From an uncultured Victivallales bacterium (GTDB lineage: Bacteria; Verrucomicrobiota; Lentisphaeria; Victivallales; UBA1829): a DNA stretch of 64,000 nt. Each line of letters begins with the position of its first letter. Position 1 is the first letter of the stretch. Under the pieces are notes generated by a model, which did no database searches, was not told where the DNA came from, and saw nothing but the letters and a program-made list of their open reading frames with translations. Below are positions 1-8,469 of the stretch, one piece after another. The position numbers and the translations under genes were made by a program. The stretch spans positions 1-64,000 of the forward strand of contig CALXRI010000007.1 in NCBI GenBank assembly GCA_944390795.1. The letters are read 5' to 3'.

Positions 1-96
1 TTTATACAGTATCACATCTTTTGAGAGTCAGCCTTCTTTCTTTTTACGCTTCCTTTTACCATAGCAACTGTATTCATCGGAAGAACGCAATCGCCT

Positions 97-1533
97 TTAC
101 ATCGTCCCCAGAAGATCCCGGAAATCGTTCACGGCATCTTCCAGGGAACCGGGATAAGCCGCACCGCCGCCAAGGCAGAGGAAGCCGTTGAAATTGTGAC
201 AGCGGAGGATCGAAACCAGCTCCTTGATCTCTCCGTTTCCGCATGCAAGCGCGGTCGCTTCACCGTCCCATTTGCAGTCCGCGACATCGAGCTGACGCAG
301 AACCTTGATGAAATGCCCGATGCGGTAGGACTGCAGGAAAGGCATTTCGCCTGCCTGCACAAAGCGCGGACCGTTGAACGTAAGATCGCAGCCGGATTTT
401 TCCGCCAGCTCCGCAACCGCCTTCTTCGCGGAGAGTGCGCTCTGGCAGAGATTGACGAAACTGACTTCGACTCCCGCCTTTTTCAGGACATCCGCGGCAT
501 CCCGGGAATTCATCAGGGGAAGAATCACGCGCCGGATGCCGCACGAGGAAGCCAGTCCGGCAAGCTTCGCCGGATCGTCCGGAACGGCGGGAACGCGCAG
601 CGCGGAGACGGCAATTCCCGCTTCGGCAAGTTCCTCGACGGCGCGTCTGAGCTTGTCCGCCGGAGTCAGCGCGCACGCCTTCCCCTGCAGATAATCCAGT
701 TCGATCAGCGAGATTCCCGTGCGTTTCAGATTCTCGATCATCTCGGGCACATAACGCCCGGCAAGGCGCGAGGAGACGGTCAGGCGGAACGATTCCTCCG
801 CCATCTCCGCCGCAAAAATCGCGGCGCGCTGGCGCACGCAGTCAGCGCAGGAGGGATTCGTGCAGAGCGCAAAGGCGGGATCCTCCTCTCCGAGCGCAAG
901 CAGGACTTCAAACATCTTCGATGCGCGGATCAGCCGGACCTGCGCGTTTCCGATCCGCCCGACGCGCATCGCCCCGCTTTCCAGCAGGATGCGGTCAAGC
1001 CCGATGAAATCGCGATGGGGACCGGGATAAAAACTCCATGTCTTTGTCAGTTCCTCGCCCTCCGGCGTCCGGAAGGTGCGCGTCACAGGCGAAAGATACG
1101 GCAGTTCGAGAAGCGCTTCCACGGAATGGAGCGACGTGTTGCGGTCCTGGTCCACGCCGAGAAGACAGATCCAGCCGTCCTTCTCCGCGAGCTTCGTGAA
1201 CGGCGTATTCTTCCCGTGCGCCGTATCGGCCTTCCAATGTCCGGCGCAGAACTCCTCTGCCGCTGCGCCGACCGCAGCGACCGTGCCGACCGGACAGTCG
1301 CTGAACACGGCGTCAGAACGCTTCTTCAACACCTCCGGAATAATCCCGAGCGCGCCGAAGGCAGGCACAAGAAGAGTGCCGCGTTTCCCGATCACATTCA
1401 GAAAAGCCTTCACGACGGCTTCCGCGCCGCCTTCCATATGCCCCAGGCTGATCAGGGAGCTGTGCAGCAGGACGGCATCCCCTTTCCCAAGTCCAAGTTC
1501 ACGAAGCGATTTTGTCAGTTCGACAGCATTCAT
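97..1533 (-). CDS. AAC(3)-like N-acetyltransferase fused to a sugar phosphate isomerase/epimerase-like TIM barrel
   Basis: The protein has 478 aa from the chosen start. Residues 1 to about 215 resemble the AAC(3) aminoglycoside acetyltransferase/YokD fold (LLHSSL at 22-27, GTLLVPAF at 52-59, NTSLHSVE at 132-139). A cysteine-rich linker CTNPSCADC (224-232) follows. Residues from about 250 to the end look like a xylose isomerase-like TIM barrel with a typical tail (LACGNGEI, then GFLCLGGG). A longer frame opens at 1584, but the ATG at 1531-1533 has AAGGAG eight bases upstream and begins where the family begins, so I chose it. It is the last gene of a minus-strand run with a cyclase and a fucosidase, which suggests an amino-sugar or glycan-derived substrate rather than an antibiotic. 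Single-domain AAC(3) enzymes are about 260-270 aa, so this is a genuine two-domain protein. The substrate is unknown. Confidence 0.75.
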   Translation of the reverse strand: MNAVELTKSLRELGLGKGDAVLLHSSLISLGHMEGGAEAVVKAFLNVIGKRGTLLVPAFGALGIIPEVLKKRSDAVFSDCPVGTVAAVGAAAEEFCAGHWKADTAHGKNTPFTKLAEKDGWICLLGVDQDRNTSLHSVEALLELPYLSPVTRTFRTPEGEELTKTWSFYPGPHRDFIGLDRILLESGAMRVGRIGNAQVRLIRASKMFEVLLALGEEDPAFALCTNPSCADCVRQRAAIFAAEMAEESFRLTVSSRLAGRYVPEMIENLKRTGISLIELDYLQGKACALTPADKLRRAVEELAEAGIAVSALRVPAVPDDPAKLAGLASSCGIRRVILPLMNSRDAADVLKKAGVEVSFVNLCQSALSAKKAVAELAEKSGCDLTFNGPRFVQAGEMPFLQSYRIGHFIKVLRQLDVADCKWDGEATALACGNGEIKELVSILRCHNFNGFLCLGGGAAYPGSLEDAVNDFRDLLGTM

Positions 1534-1593
1534 ACCAACAACTCCTTCTCTTGATAAATCCAGTTTTTTTGTCTCCCGCGGCAAGGCGCACGG

Positions 1594-2220
1594 TCACTCC
1601 TCCTGTTCGGCGATCAGGCGGCAGGGAATCTGGGTGACTCCGGCAAGCGGCAGAAAGAGACAGGTGATTTTCACCTCTCCGCAGTGGAGCGCGGCAAGGT
1701 TCGCCGGACAGCAGACCGTCGTTACGCCCGCCTGAAAAAGCTTCAGAAACACCCCGTGCAGCGCCCGGCTCTCATACACGTCGGAAATCAGGTAACGCAC
1801 CCCGCAGGCAATGATCCAGTCGAGCGCGCTGTGATCCAGATAGACGATACGGGGCGGCAGCTCGGTTTCATCGCGCGCGCCAAGGGCGTTGATCACCAGG
1901 ACGGGCGTATGCGCTTTCCCGCCGAATGCGGCCTCCAGTTCAGCACCGGACACCGGCCCGTGGTCGCGGTCCAGCCGGATCACCGAGGCGGGGGCGCGGT
2001 AAAGTTCCTCCGCGGGAAAGTTTCCGGCATCCACGCCGTTGTCCGTTTCCCGGATGTGACCGGGGAAATCGATGTAAGTTCCGAGCATGGAGCTTTCCGC
2101 AATGCGGTAGACGACTCCCGTATAGCGTGTATTCGCGGATTCCAGCGCGACTTCGGACTCGGCTGCCTCAAAGCCGTCTTTGCCGCCCCTCCATCTTCTT
2201 GTCAGGTCAATGATATGCAT
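1594..2220 (-). CDS. cyclase-family (kynurenine formamidase-like) hydrolase
   Basis: The 208-aa length is typical of the metal-dependent cyclase/arylformamidase family. The N-terminus (MHIIDLTRRW) is the usual IxDLT opening. The segment LGTYIDFPGH (about residues 46-55) matches the family metal motif HxGTHxDxPxH, but with Leu and Tyr where the first two His usually sit, so the metal site may be altered. The start is the ATG at 2218-2220, preceded by a GAGG-like sequence. It lies between the GH29 fucosidase upstream and the AAC(3)-TIM fusion downstream on the same strand, probably co-transcribed. Substrate not predictable. Confidence 0.7.
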   Translation of the reverse strand: MHIIDLTRRWRGGKDGFEAAESEVALESANTRYTGVVYRIAESSMLGTYIDFPGHIRETDNGVDAGNFPAEELYRAPASVIRLDRDHGPVSGAELEAAFGGKAHTPVLVINALGARDETELPPRIVYLDHSALDWIIACGVRYLISDVYESRALHGVFLKLFQAGVTTVCCPANLAALHCGEVKITCLFLPLAGVTQIPCRLIAEQEE

Positions 2221-2325
2221 CCTTCATCCTCATGTATTTCACAACAGGACAATATAGACCGCTTTCCGCCACGGGCAACAGGGTTGAAAAAAAATCAGAG
2301 GGTTTTATGATACGGAAACGAATCA

Positions 2326-3594
2326 TTAATACTGGATGTCCGGCGGCGCGGGATCGTAGCGGGTGTGGCGGCATTTCGGGATGCGCATGCCGCCGGTCCG
2401 GTAAATGGACGGAATGCCGTCGCATTCGAATTTCAGCACCGGGCAGAACGCGTCCGCCATCGCCTCCGGCAGGGAAACGGCGATTTTTCCGCCGTCCTGC
2501 GTGAAGGAAAGCTCGCCGAAGGAAACGCTTGTCACGCGCTTCACCTGCATTTCAAATCCGGAGAAGGTCAGCGTGTTTCCGGGATAATAGAACATTGTGA
2601 AGAAGAGATTCGATCCAGATGCGGAAAAAACGCCCGCCCCGTCCCAGTCCGTATGCTCGTCTTCCGTGCGGAAACAGGGACCAAGCTTCATGATCCTGTT
2701 GTCCGTCACGGCCTCGCGGCCGCCTGCGCGGAGCCATGCGCCGACCTTGCGGATGATCGAAACGGACTTTTCCGGAATCGAACCGTCGCCGCGCGGGCCG
2801 ATGTTCAGAAGCAGATTCCCTTTTCCATTGGCACAGGTCAGGAGCATTTTCACAACAGCACGGGGCGACTTCCACTCCTCGTCGGAAATATGGAATCCCC
2901 AGTGTTCGTTCAGCGTCATGCAGGCCTCCCAGGGACGCCAGGGATCGGGCACGGAAAGATGATTTTCAGGCGTCCCGAAATCGCCGGGCAGACAGTTCCG
3001 CCCGTTGAAGATCAGATGCTTCTGAATGCTCCGCGCCATCTCGTTCATCCGTTCGGCCTGCCATCCTTCTGCATCGAAGGGCCACCAGCCGTCGTACCAG
3101 AGGATGTCGACTGGATTGAAACGCGTGAGAAGCTCCCGGATCCGGTCAAAGGTATGCCGGATGAAGATCCGATAGTCGGCATCGGATTCCAGCGCGGCGA
3201 CCGCGTCGGGCCGGTCGTGCCAGTTGTTCAGGCTGTGATAGAGTCCGATTCCGAGTCCGTGTTTCCGTGCGGCCTCAACGATTTCAGCCACAAGATCGCG
3301 TCCGCAGACCGCCTTTGCATTGAAAGAGCTCAGCGCGGTGTCGTAGAGACGGAACCCCTCATGATGCATGGTTGTGAAAACAATGTATTTCATTCCGCCG
3401 TCAACGGCAAGCCGGCAGATTTCCTCCGCGCTGAAGCGCGAAGGGTTGAACTTTTCCGCAAGTTTCTCCATTTCCGCGGGAGGGATCTGTTCGCGGTTCA
3501 TCACCCACTCTCCGCGGCCCAGCATGCTGAAGAGCCCGTAATGAACGAACATTCCGTAGCGCATTGCGCTGAATATTTCCACTTCTTTTTTCAT
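2326..3594 (-). CDS. alpha-L-fucosidase, GH29 family
   Basis: The 422-aa protein has the GH29 catalytic domain: MFVHYG (15-20), TTMHHEGF (74-81) and DILWYDGWW (163-171). By family precedent the nucleophile is the Asp of WYD, D168. It should release terminal alpha-L-fucose from glycans. No clear signal peptide is visible, so it is probably cytoplasmic or exported by an unrecognised route. The SD AAAGGA lies upstream of the ATG at 3594. It is the first gene of a three-gene minus-strand operon with a good promoter at 3644-3671. Confidence 0.87.
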   Translation of the reverse strand: MKKEVEIFSAMRYGMFVHYGLFSMLGRGEWVMNREQIPPAEMEKLAEKFNPSRFSAEEICRLAVDGGMKYIVFTTMHHEGFRLYDTALSSFNAKAVCGRDLVAEIVEAARKHGLGIGLYHSLNNWHDRPDAVAALESDADYRIFIRHTFDRIRELLTRFNPVDILWYDGWWPFDAEGWQAERMNEMARSIQKHLIFNGRNCLPGDFGTPENHLSVPDPWRPWEACMTLNEHWGFHISDEEWKSPRAVVKMLLTCANGKGNLLLNIGPRGDGSIPEKSVSIIRKVGAWLRAGGREAVTDNRIMKLGPCFRTEDEHTDWDGAGVFSASGSNLFFTMFYYPGNTLTFSGFEMQVKRVTSVSFGELSFTQDGGKIAVSLPEAMADAFCPVLKFECDGIPSIYRTGGMRIPKCRHTRYDPAPPDIQY

Positions 3595-3643
3595 GGCAGC
3601 ATTCCTTTCATGCCTTGCATGAGATTTCTCTGAAAAACGGGAT

Positions 3644-3671
3644 ACTATACGCTTCCGGGCGCGGATTGCAA
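3644..3671 (-). promoter_or_regulatory. sigma70-type promoter of the fucosidase operon
   Basis: Read on the minus strand: TTGCAA (3666-3671), a 16-bp spacer, TATAGT (3644-3649), about 50 bases before the fucosidase start. This is a close consensus match seen directly; activity is inferred. Confidence 0.5.
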
Positions 3672-3885
3672 GGCGCGAAGTTCAGGATTGCCGTTGTCCG
3701 CGGCGGGAAGCGGCCCGGAACACAGGGAAAGGGAGAGGCGGAAAGCCGGAACGCCGCAGGATCGGAGGGAAAAGACCGGCGCCGGCCGTTTCCGCCGTTT
3801 CCGGATCGCAGAATTCATTCCCTTTTTCTGTATTCAAATACTAAAATGGCACAATAAGGAAAGGGTTTGCAAACAGGAAAATCTC

Positions 3886-3916
3886 TCTTCCGGGAAATCA
3901 TTCTCCCGGGAGAGAT
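3886..3916 (-). terminator. hairpin at the end of rsmA
   Basis: On the minus strand ATCTCT and CCGGGA pair with TCCCGG and AGAGAT a few bases later, followed by TTTT. The left arm overlaps the last codons of rsmA. It would act as a Rho-independent terminator for the corA-like/fmdB/rsmA operon. The rest of 3595-3897 holds only the fucosidase promoter and no supportable gene. Confidence 0.45.
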
Positions 3917-4752
3917 GGATTTTCCGCGCCGGAAGCGCCGAGAAGATCCGCCATGCGGAGGAATTGCGCGCCGCTCACCTTTTCCGCACGGATGTCCGGA
4001 TCAATGCCGAGCGTGCGCATGGCGTTCTCCACCTGCGCGAGACCGAAAACAGCCCCCGCCTGTTTGAGCATCTTTTTCCGGCGATGGGCGAAGGAGGCGT
4101 TCACAAGGCGCGTCAGATTGCGGAAGCGCGAAGCGTCGGGCGCGTCGGGTCGGAGCGTCAGGCGCAGCACGCTCGAATCCACCTCGGGACGCGGGTGGAA
4201 CATCTGCGGCGGCGCCGTTTTGACAAGCTCGACCGTGTACATCGCCTGGATGCGGATGGACAGCGCGCCGTAGTCGTCGGTATCCTCCTTCGCGGCAAAG
4301 CGCATCGCCACCTCCTTCTGCAGCATGATGAACATTTCGGAAGGCGGCGTTTTCAAAGTGAGCATGTTCGCGACGATCACCGTCCCCGCCGAATACGGGA
4401 GATTCGAGATCAGACGGAACGGCGTGTCAATGCCGTAGATGCTCGCGATGTCCACCCGGCACGCGTCGCCTTCGATCAGGCAGAGCCCGCGGTTTGCGTA
4501 GGTCATCCGGAGCCATGCCGCCAGTTTGCGGTCGAACTCGATGGCGGCGACCGAAGCGCCGGTTTTCAGCAGACGCGAGGTCAGCGCGCCGAAGCCGGGA
4601 CCGACCTCGATGATCCGGTCCCCGGGTTTGACGTCGGCAAGGCGGATGAGCGCGTCCAGAAAATTGTCGTCGATCAGGAAATTCTGCCCGAGCTTCCGGT
4701 TCGGGGCGATCCCGAGCGACATCATCAGCTGGTCAAGTTCGCTTTTTTTCAT
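3898..4752 (-). CDS. rsmA: 16S rRNA dimethyladenosine transferase RsmA (KsgA)
   Basis: The 284-aa protein is full length for RsmA, which dimethylates two adjacent adenines near the 3' end of 16S rRNA using SAM. It has the family opening (LGQNFLID at 21-28), the SAM-binding loop EVGPGFG (49-55), the acidic residue of IEFD (71-74) and the catalytic NLPYS (117-121). It starts 10 bases after the fmdB-like stop with no strong SD of its own, so translation is probably coupled. It is the last gene of an operon with a CorA-like protein and a zinc-ribbon protein. Confidence 0.93.
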   Translation of the reverse strand: MKKSELDQLMMSLGIAPNRKLGQNFLIDDNFLDALIRLADVKPGDRIIEVGPGFGALTSRLLKTGASVAAIEFDRKLAAWLRMTYANRGLCLIEGDACRVDIASIYGIDTPFRLISNLPYSAGTVIVANMLTLKTPPSEMFIMLQKEVAMRFAAKEDTDDYGALSIRIQAMYTVELVKTAPPQMFHPRPEVDSSVLRLTLRPDAPDASRFRNLTRLVNASFAHRRKKMLKQAGAVFGLAQVENAMRTLGIDPDIRAEKVSGAQFLRMADLLGASGAENPSLPGE

Positions 4753-4762
4753 GAAAAAACCG

Positions 4763-4996
4763 TCAGTGTCTATGGCCGCAGCAGCCGCCGCAGCCGCAGG
4801 AGGAGGACGCGGAGGGACATGATTCCGCCGCAGGGCATTTTCCGGAGGAGGACGGCACCGAAGGCGAAAAGGTGGAGAGACGGCGCTTCAGGTTCCGGGA
4901 GTCGCATTTCGGGCACGAAGGTTTCGATTCTGAATTCCGGACGAGCGCCTCGAACGCGTTTCCGCAGTCTTCGCAGATGTATTCATAGATCGGCAT
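4763..4996 (-). CDS. FmdB-family zinc ribbon protein
   Basis: The 77-aa protein begins MPIYEYICEDCG, the standard FmdB regulatory-family opening, with a four-Cys zinc ribbon (CEDC and CPKC). The C-terminal tail is unusually rich in Cys and His (CGCGGCCGHRH), a second possible metal site. SD AAGGAG precedes the ATG. It sits between a CorA-like gene and rsmA on one transcript. Exact role unknown; the family is small, widespread and poorly characterised. Confidence 0.85.
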   Translation of the reverse strand: MPIYEYICEDCGNAFEALVRNSESKPSCPKCDSRNLKRRLSTFSPSVPSSSGKCPAAESCPSASSSCGCGGCCGHRH

Positions 4997-5009
4997 AATG
5001 GAAAACTCC

Positions 5010-5942
5010 TTATGAATTTCTGTCGGATCGTGTAATAAGCCAGTAGATGAACAGCGCGAGCAGAAGCATCACGATGAGAAAAACAGGATATCCGAAGTAC
5101 CATTTCGAACCGGCCAGCAATTCCGAAAATTCCGACATGCCGAACACACCGGTGAAAAACGTCGGAACGGAAATCGCAATCACGATCGCGTTCATGTTTT
5201 TCATCATGATGTTGAGATTGTTGTTGATGATCGAGGCCCGCGCATCCATCAGCCCGGAAAGCACCTGGGAATAGACTTCCGCCTGGTCGAGGAACTGGCG
5301 GTTTTCAATGGCGAGGTCGTCAAGAAGCTCAATATTTTCCTCTGTGAAATTGAATTTCTGGGCGTTCACCTTCATGCGCTCAATCACGCGCCGGTTTCCA
5401 TTGAGCGCGTTGACATAGTAGACCAGGCCCTTTTCCAGCGTGAACATATTCAGAAGGTTCTTGTTTTCACAGGACTTGTTGATTTCATGCTCGATCTCAT
5501 CGCTGCACATGTTGATGACGCGCAGATGGGTCTCGAAATGGCGGATGGTCTGAAGCAGAGTTTTCAGCAGAACATCCTGCGCCGCCTTGACATTCGAGGC
5601 GAGGCGGCCGGTGAAAAGCGGGACGCTGTCATCCAGAACGATTACGATCCGCTCCGGGGGAAAAAGGAAAATGCCCATGGACTTGACCTTGAAGAGGAAG
5701 TTGTCCTCCGCGGAGTAGTTCTTGGGATACTTGAGGATGATCGCGGTATGGTTGTCCTCGAACTCGATACGGGGCGTCTCGTCGGGGTCGGTGGACGAGA
5801 GAAGCGTATGCTCGTCCACGCCGTAGTCGTTGATCAGGCGGTTGCGTTCGGTCTCATCGGGCAGGATGTAGACTTCAATCTGCGGAAACCCTTCCGTACC
5901 CTTCGCGATTCTTCCATTTACAACTGAATAACTCTGAAGCAC
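5010..5942 (-). CDS. CorA-like divalent cation transporter
   Basis: The 310-aa protein has the CorA layout: a large N-terminal cytoplasmic domain with long helices, then two C-terminal membrane helices (starting AIVIAISVPTFFTGVFG and YFGYPVFLIVMLLLALFI). CorA proteins are pentameric Mg2+/Co2+ channels. The signature GMN at the end of the first membrane helix reads GMS here (TGVFGMSEF), which may change ion selectivity. The start is GTG (5940-5942) with AAAGGAG just upstream. It is the first gene of the operon with fmdB-like and rsmA. Confidence 0.82.
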   Translation of the reverse strand: MLQSYSVVNGRIAKGTEGFPQIEVYILPDETERNRLINDYGVDEHTLLSSTDPDETPRIEFEDNHTAIILKYPKNYSAEDNFLFKVKSMGIFLFPPERIVIVLDDSVPLFTGRLASNVKAAQDVLLKTLLQTIRHFETHLRVINMCSDEIEHEINKSCENKNLLNMFTLEKGLVYYVNALNGNRRVIERMKVNAQKFNFTEENIELLDDLAIENRQFLDQAEVYSQVLSGLMDARASIINNNLNIMMKNMNAIVIAISVPTFFTGVFGMSEFSELLAGSKWYFGYPVFLIVMLLLALFIYWLITRSDRNS

Positions 5943-6042
5943 AGTGCGGCTCCTTTCCTCTTCGCGACAGATTGAAAACCGGACGGAGAAGGCCGGTGAA
6001 CCTCCTCCGCCGCATACGAACGTTCAGAAACAACTGGAAAGA

Positions 6043-7116
6043 TCAGTTGTTCTTTCTGAACTCGTTCATGATGGAGACGAGCTTTTCGACCCCCTCCATC
6101 GGCATGGCGTTGTAGATGCTTGCGCGAATGCCGCCGACGGAACGATGGCCCTTGAGACCGATCATGCCGTTGGTCTTGACGACATCAAGGAACTTCGCCT
6201 CGAGCTCCTCGGTCGGGAGCCGGAAGACGACGTTCATCTTCGAACGGCTGCACTTCTGAACCGGCGTGCGGTAGAAGCCGTTGGAGTCGTCGATCGCCTG
6301 ATAGAGCAGAGCCGCTTTCGCGTCATTGATCTTTTCAAGCTCGGCAAGTCCGCCGACCTCCTTGATCCAGTCGGTCACGAGCCCGATCATGTAGATGCCG
6401 AAGGTCGGGGGCGTATTGTAAAGGGAGTTGTTCTCCGTGTAGGTGGCGTATCTGAGCATCGTGGGAACCTTTTCCGGCGTGCGGGAAACGAGATCCCTGC
6501 GGATGATGACAAGCGCCAGCCCGCTGGGGCCGAGGTTCTTCTGGGCGCCGGCATAGATCATGCCGAACTTGGAAACGTCAACGCGGCGGGACATGATGTC
6601 GCTGGACATGTCGGCGATCAGCGGCGCCTTGGTCGTCGGAAAATCCTGATACTGGGTTCCGTAGATCGTATTGTTGCTTGTAATGTGGACATAGGAGGCG
6701 TCATCGGAGAGCTTCCAGGTGTCAAACGCCGGGATGTGATCGTATTTCGTATCCTTGCTCTGGGCGGCGACACGGACCTCTCCGAAGAGCTTGGCCTCCT
6801 TCATCGCCTTGCCGGACCATGTGCCGGTATCGACATAGTCGGCCGCCCCGGTATTCATGAGGTTCATCGGGATCATGGCGAACTGCATGCTGGCGCCGCC
6901 CTGAATGTAAACGATGTCATAAGCGTCGGAAACGCCGAAGATGTCGCGGATGTTCTGATTGGCATGATCGAGAACGGCCTGGAAGTCCTTGCCGCGGTGG
7001 GAATGCTCGAGAATGCCGCATCCTGTACCGTGGTAATCGCAGAATTCCTTTTGTGCCCGTTCCATCACGGATGTCGGCAGCATGGCCGGCCCTGCATTGA
7101 AGTTGAATACCTTCAT
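6043..7116 (-). CDS. serC: phosphoserine aminotransferase
   Basis: The 357-aa length is normal for SerC, the PLP enzyme that makes 3-phosphoserine in serine biosynthesis and also acts in pyridoxal phosphate synthesis. It has the family opening (VFNFNAGPAMLP) and the PLP-lysine region GAQKNLGPSG. SD AAGGAG lies 8 bases before the ATG. It is divergent from the LptF/G gene, with about 210 bases between them that hold both promoters. Confidence 0.95.
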   Translation of the reverse strand: MKVFNFNAGPAMLPTSVMERAQKEFCDYHGTGCGILEHSHRGKDFQAVLDHANQNIRDIFGVSDAYDIVYIQGGASMQFAMIPMNLMNTGAADYVDTGTWSGKAMKEAKLFGEVRVAAQSKDTKYDHIPAFDTWKLSDDASYVHITSNNTIYGTQYQDFPTTKAPLIADMSSDIMSRRVDVSKFGMIYAGAQKNLGPSGLALVIIRRDLVSRTPEKVPTMLRYATYTENNSLYNTPPTFGIYMIGLVTDWIKEVGGLAELEKINDAKAALLYQAIDDSNGFYRTPVQKCSRSKMNVVFRLPTEELEAKFLDVVKTNGMIGLKGHRSVGGIRASIYNAMPMEGVEKLVSIMNEFRKNN

Positions 7117-7330
7117 GGCATGTTCTCCTTATTGTTCATGTTGATCCGGAAGCATATAAGATACCACGTTTCCGCCATTTTGCCAGAGAAAAACGGGAGA
7201 ATCGGAAAATAAAAAAACAACTTTTTCTTGAAAAAGCATGTTTCCCCGCCTTTCCATTCCGCGTTTCGCATGCTAAATTGACGTGTATACTGCGGCAAAA
7301 AATCTCTAACGGCGAAAACCGGATGAAAAT

Positions 7331-8425
7331 ATGAAAATACTGAATCTGTATGTGACCCGGAACTTCATGGGGACCTTCCTCATGGCGATCGGAATTCTCA
7401 CATTCGGCATGACGGGTTCGCATCTGATGAAGGTGTTTGAATACATCTCCAGCGGCGTGCCGATCCGGAATGCGTTCATCTTCCTGCTTTACGTGCTGCC
7501 GATCGTGCTTGCGTTCACGATTCCCTGGGCGGCGCTGGTATCGGTCATGCTCGTTTTCGGGCGCCTTTCGGCGGACAACGAGATCACAGCGATGCGCGCC
7601 TGCGGCGTATCCATTCTGCAGATCGTCGCGCCGATCATCGTGATCGCGTTCATCCTCACCTGCACCTGCCTCTATCTGCAGCTTCAGGTGGGGCCGCACT
7701 ATCTGGGCGAAGCGCGCAACCTCGTCAAAAACGTCATCGTCGAACAGCCGACCGCCATCTTCGAACCCGGAATCCCGGTCCGCTACAGCGATCTTTACAT
7801 TTACATCGGCTCCAAGGACGGCAACCGCATTCATGACATCCAGGTCTACCGGATGGGGAAAAACGGCAAATGGGAGCAGGATGTCACGGCGGCAAGCGGC
7901 CTCGTCGAAGTGGACAAGGAAAAGCAGATGCTCAACGTGATCCTGAAAAACGCAACCGTGGCGGCATACGAAGGCGGCAGAAACAGCAAAACCATGCGCC
8001 GCACCTTCAGCAAGGAGCTCACCTTCCAGATCGACTACGGGCGCGGATTCAACGCGGCGCGCGTCTCCAGACGGGACAAATATCTCACAGCCATGGAGCT
8101 CCTCGCCAGAATGAGCCTTGACAAGAAGCGCGGGGAAGACACCACGCAGCTGGAGGTGGAGCTCAACCAGCGCGTCGCACTCGCGCTTGCGCCGATCGCC
8201 TTCCTTCTGCTCGGAATGCCGCTCGCCGTCCGGACCTCCCGGCGCGAAACCTCCATCGGACTCTTTCTGAGCGTTCTGCTCGCCGGACTCTATTTCGGGG
8301 CGGTGCTCGTTTCCGACACCCTGCGGGAATCTCCGAAACTCTTTCCGCAGTACATCGTCTGGATTCCGCCCGCGCTCTATCAGATATTCGGCGCCTTCTA
8401 CATCTTCAAAATCGCGAAACGCTGA
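7331..8425 (+). CDS. LptF/LptG family LPS-export permease
   Basis: The 364-aa protein fits the YjgP/YjgQ family: membrane helices near the N-terminus, a central periplasmic beta-jellyroll region (about 110-250), then three more helices (ALALAPIAFLLLGMPLAV onward). LptF and LptG form the inner-membrane part of the LptB2FG transporter that extracts lipopolysaccharide, which supports a Gram-negative envelope. Only one of the pair is in the window and I cannot decide F or G. thrC follows 44 bases later. Confidence 0.88.
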   Translation: MKILNLYVTRNFMGTFLMAIGILTFGMTGSHLMKVFEYISSGVPIRNAFIFLLYVLPIVLAFTIPWAALVSVMLVFGRLSADNEITAMRACGVSILQIVAPIIVIAFILTCTCLYLQLQVGPHYLGEARNLVKNVIVEQPTAIFEPGIPVRYSDLYIYIGSKDGNRIHDIQVYRMGKNGKWEQDVTAASGLVEVDKEKQMLNVILKNATVAAYEGGRNSKTMRRTFSKELTFQIDYGRGFNAARVSRRDKYLTAMELLARMSLDKKRGEDTTQLEVELNQRVALALAPIAFLLLGMPLAVRTSRRETSIGLFLSVLLAGLYFGAVLVSDTLRESPKLFPQYIVWIPPALYQIFGAFYIFKIAKR

Positions 8426-8469
8426 TTTGCTGAAACAGAAAAAATCAATCAATATCACCAACGGGAAAA

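Noticed and set aside
1-96. Left edge of the window
   Set aside because: No gene, RNA or convincing terminator could be identified in these bases.
97-1533. Aminoglycoside resistance gene
   Set aside because: AAC(3) resemblance alone does not show resistance; fusion to a TIM barrel and the fucosidase operon context argue for sugar metabolism.
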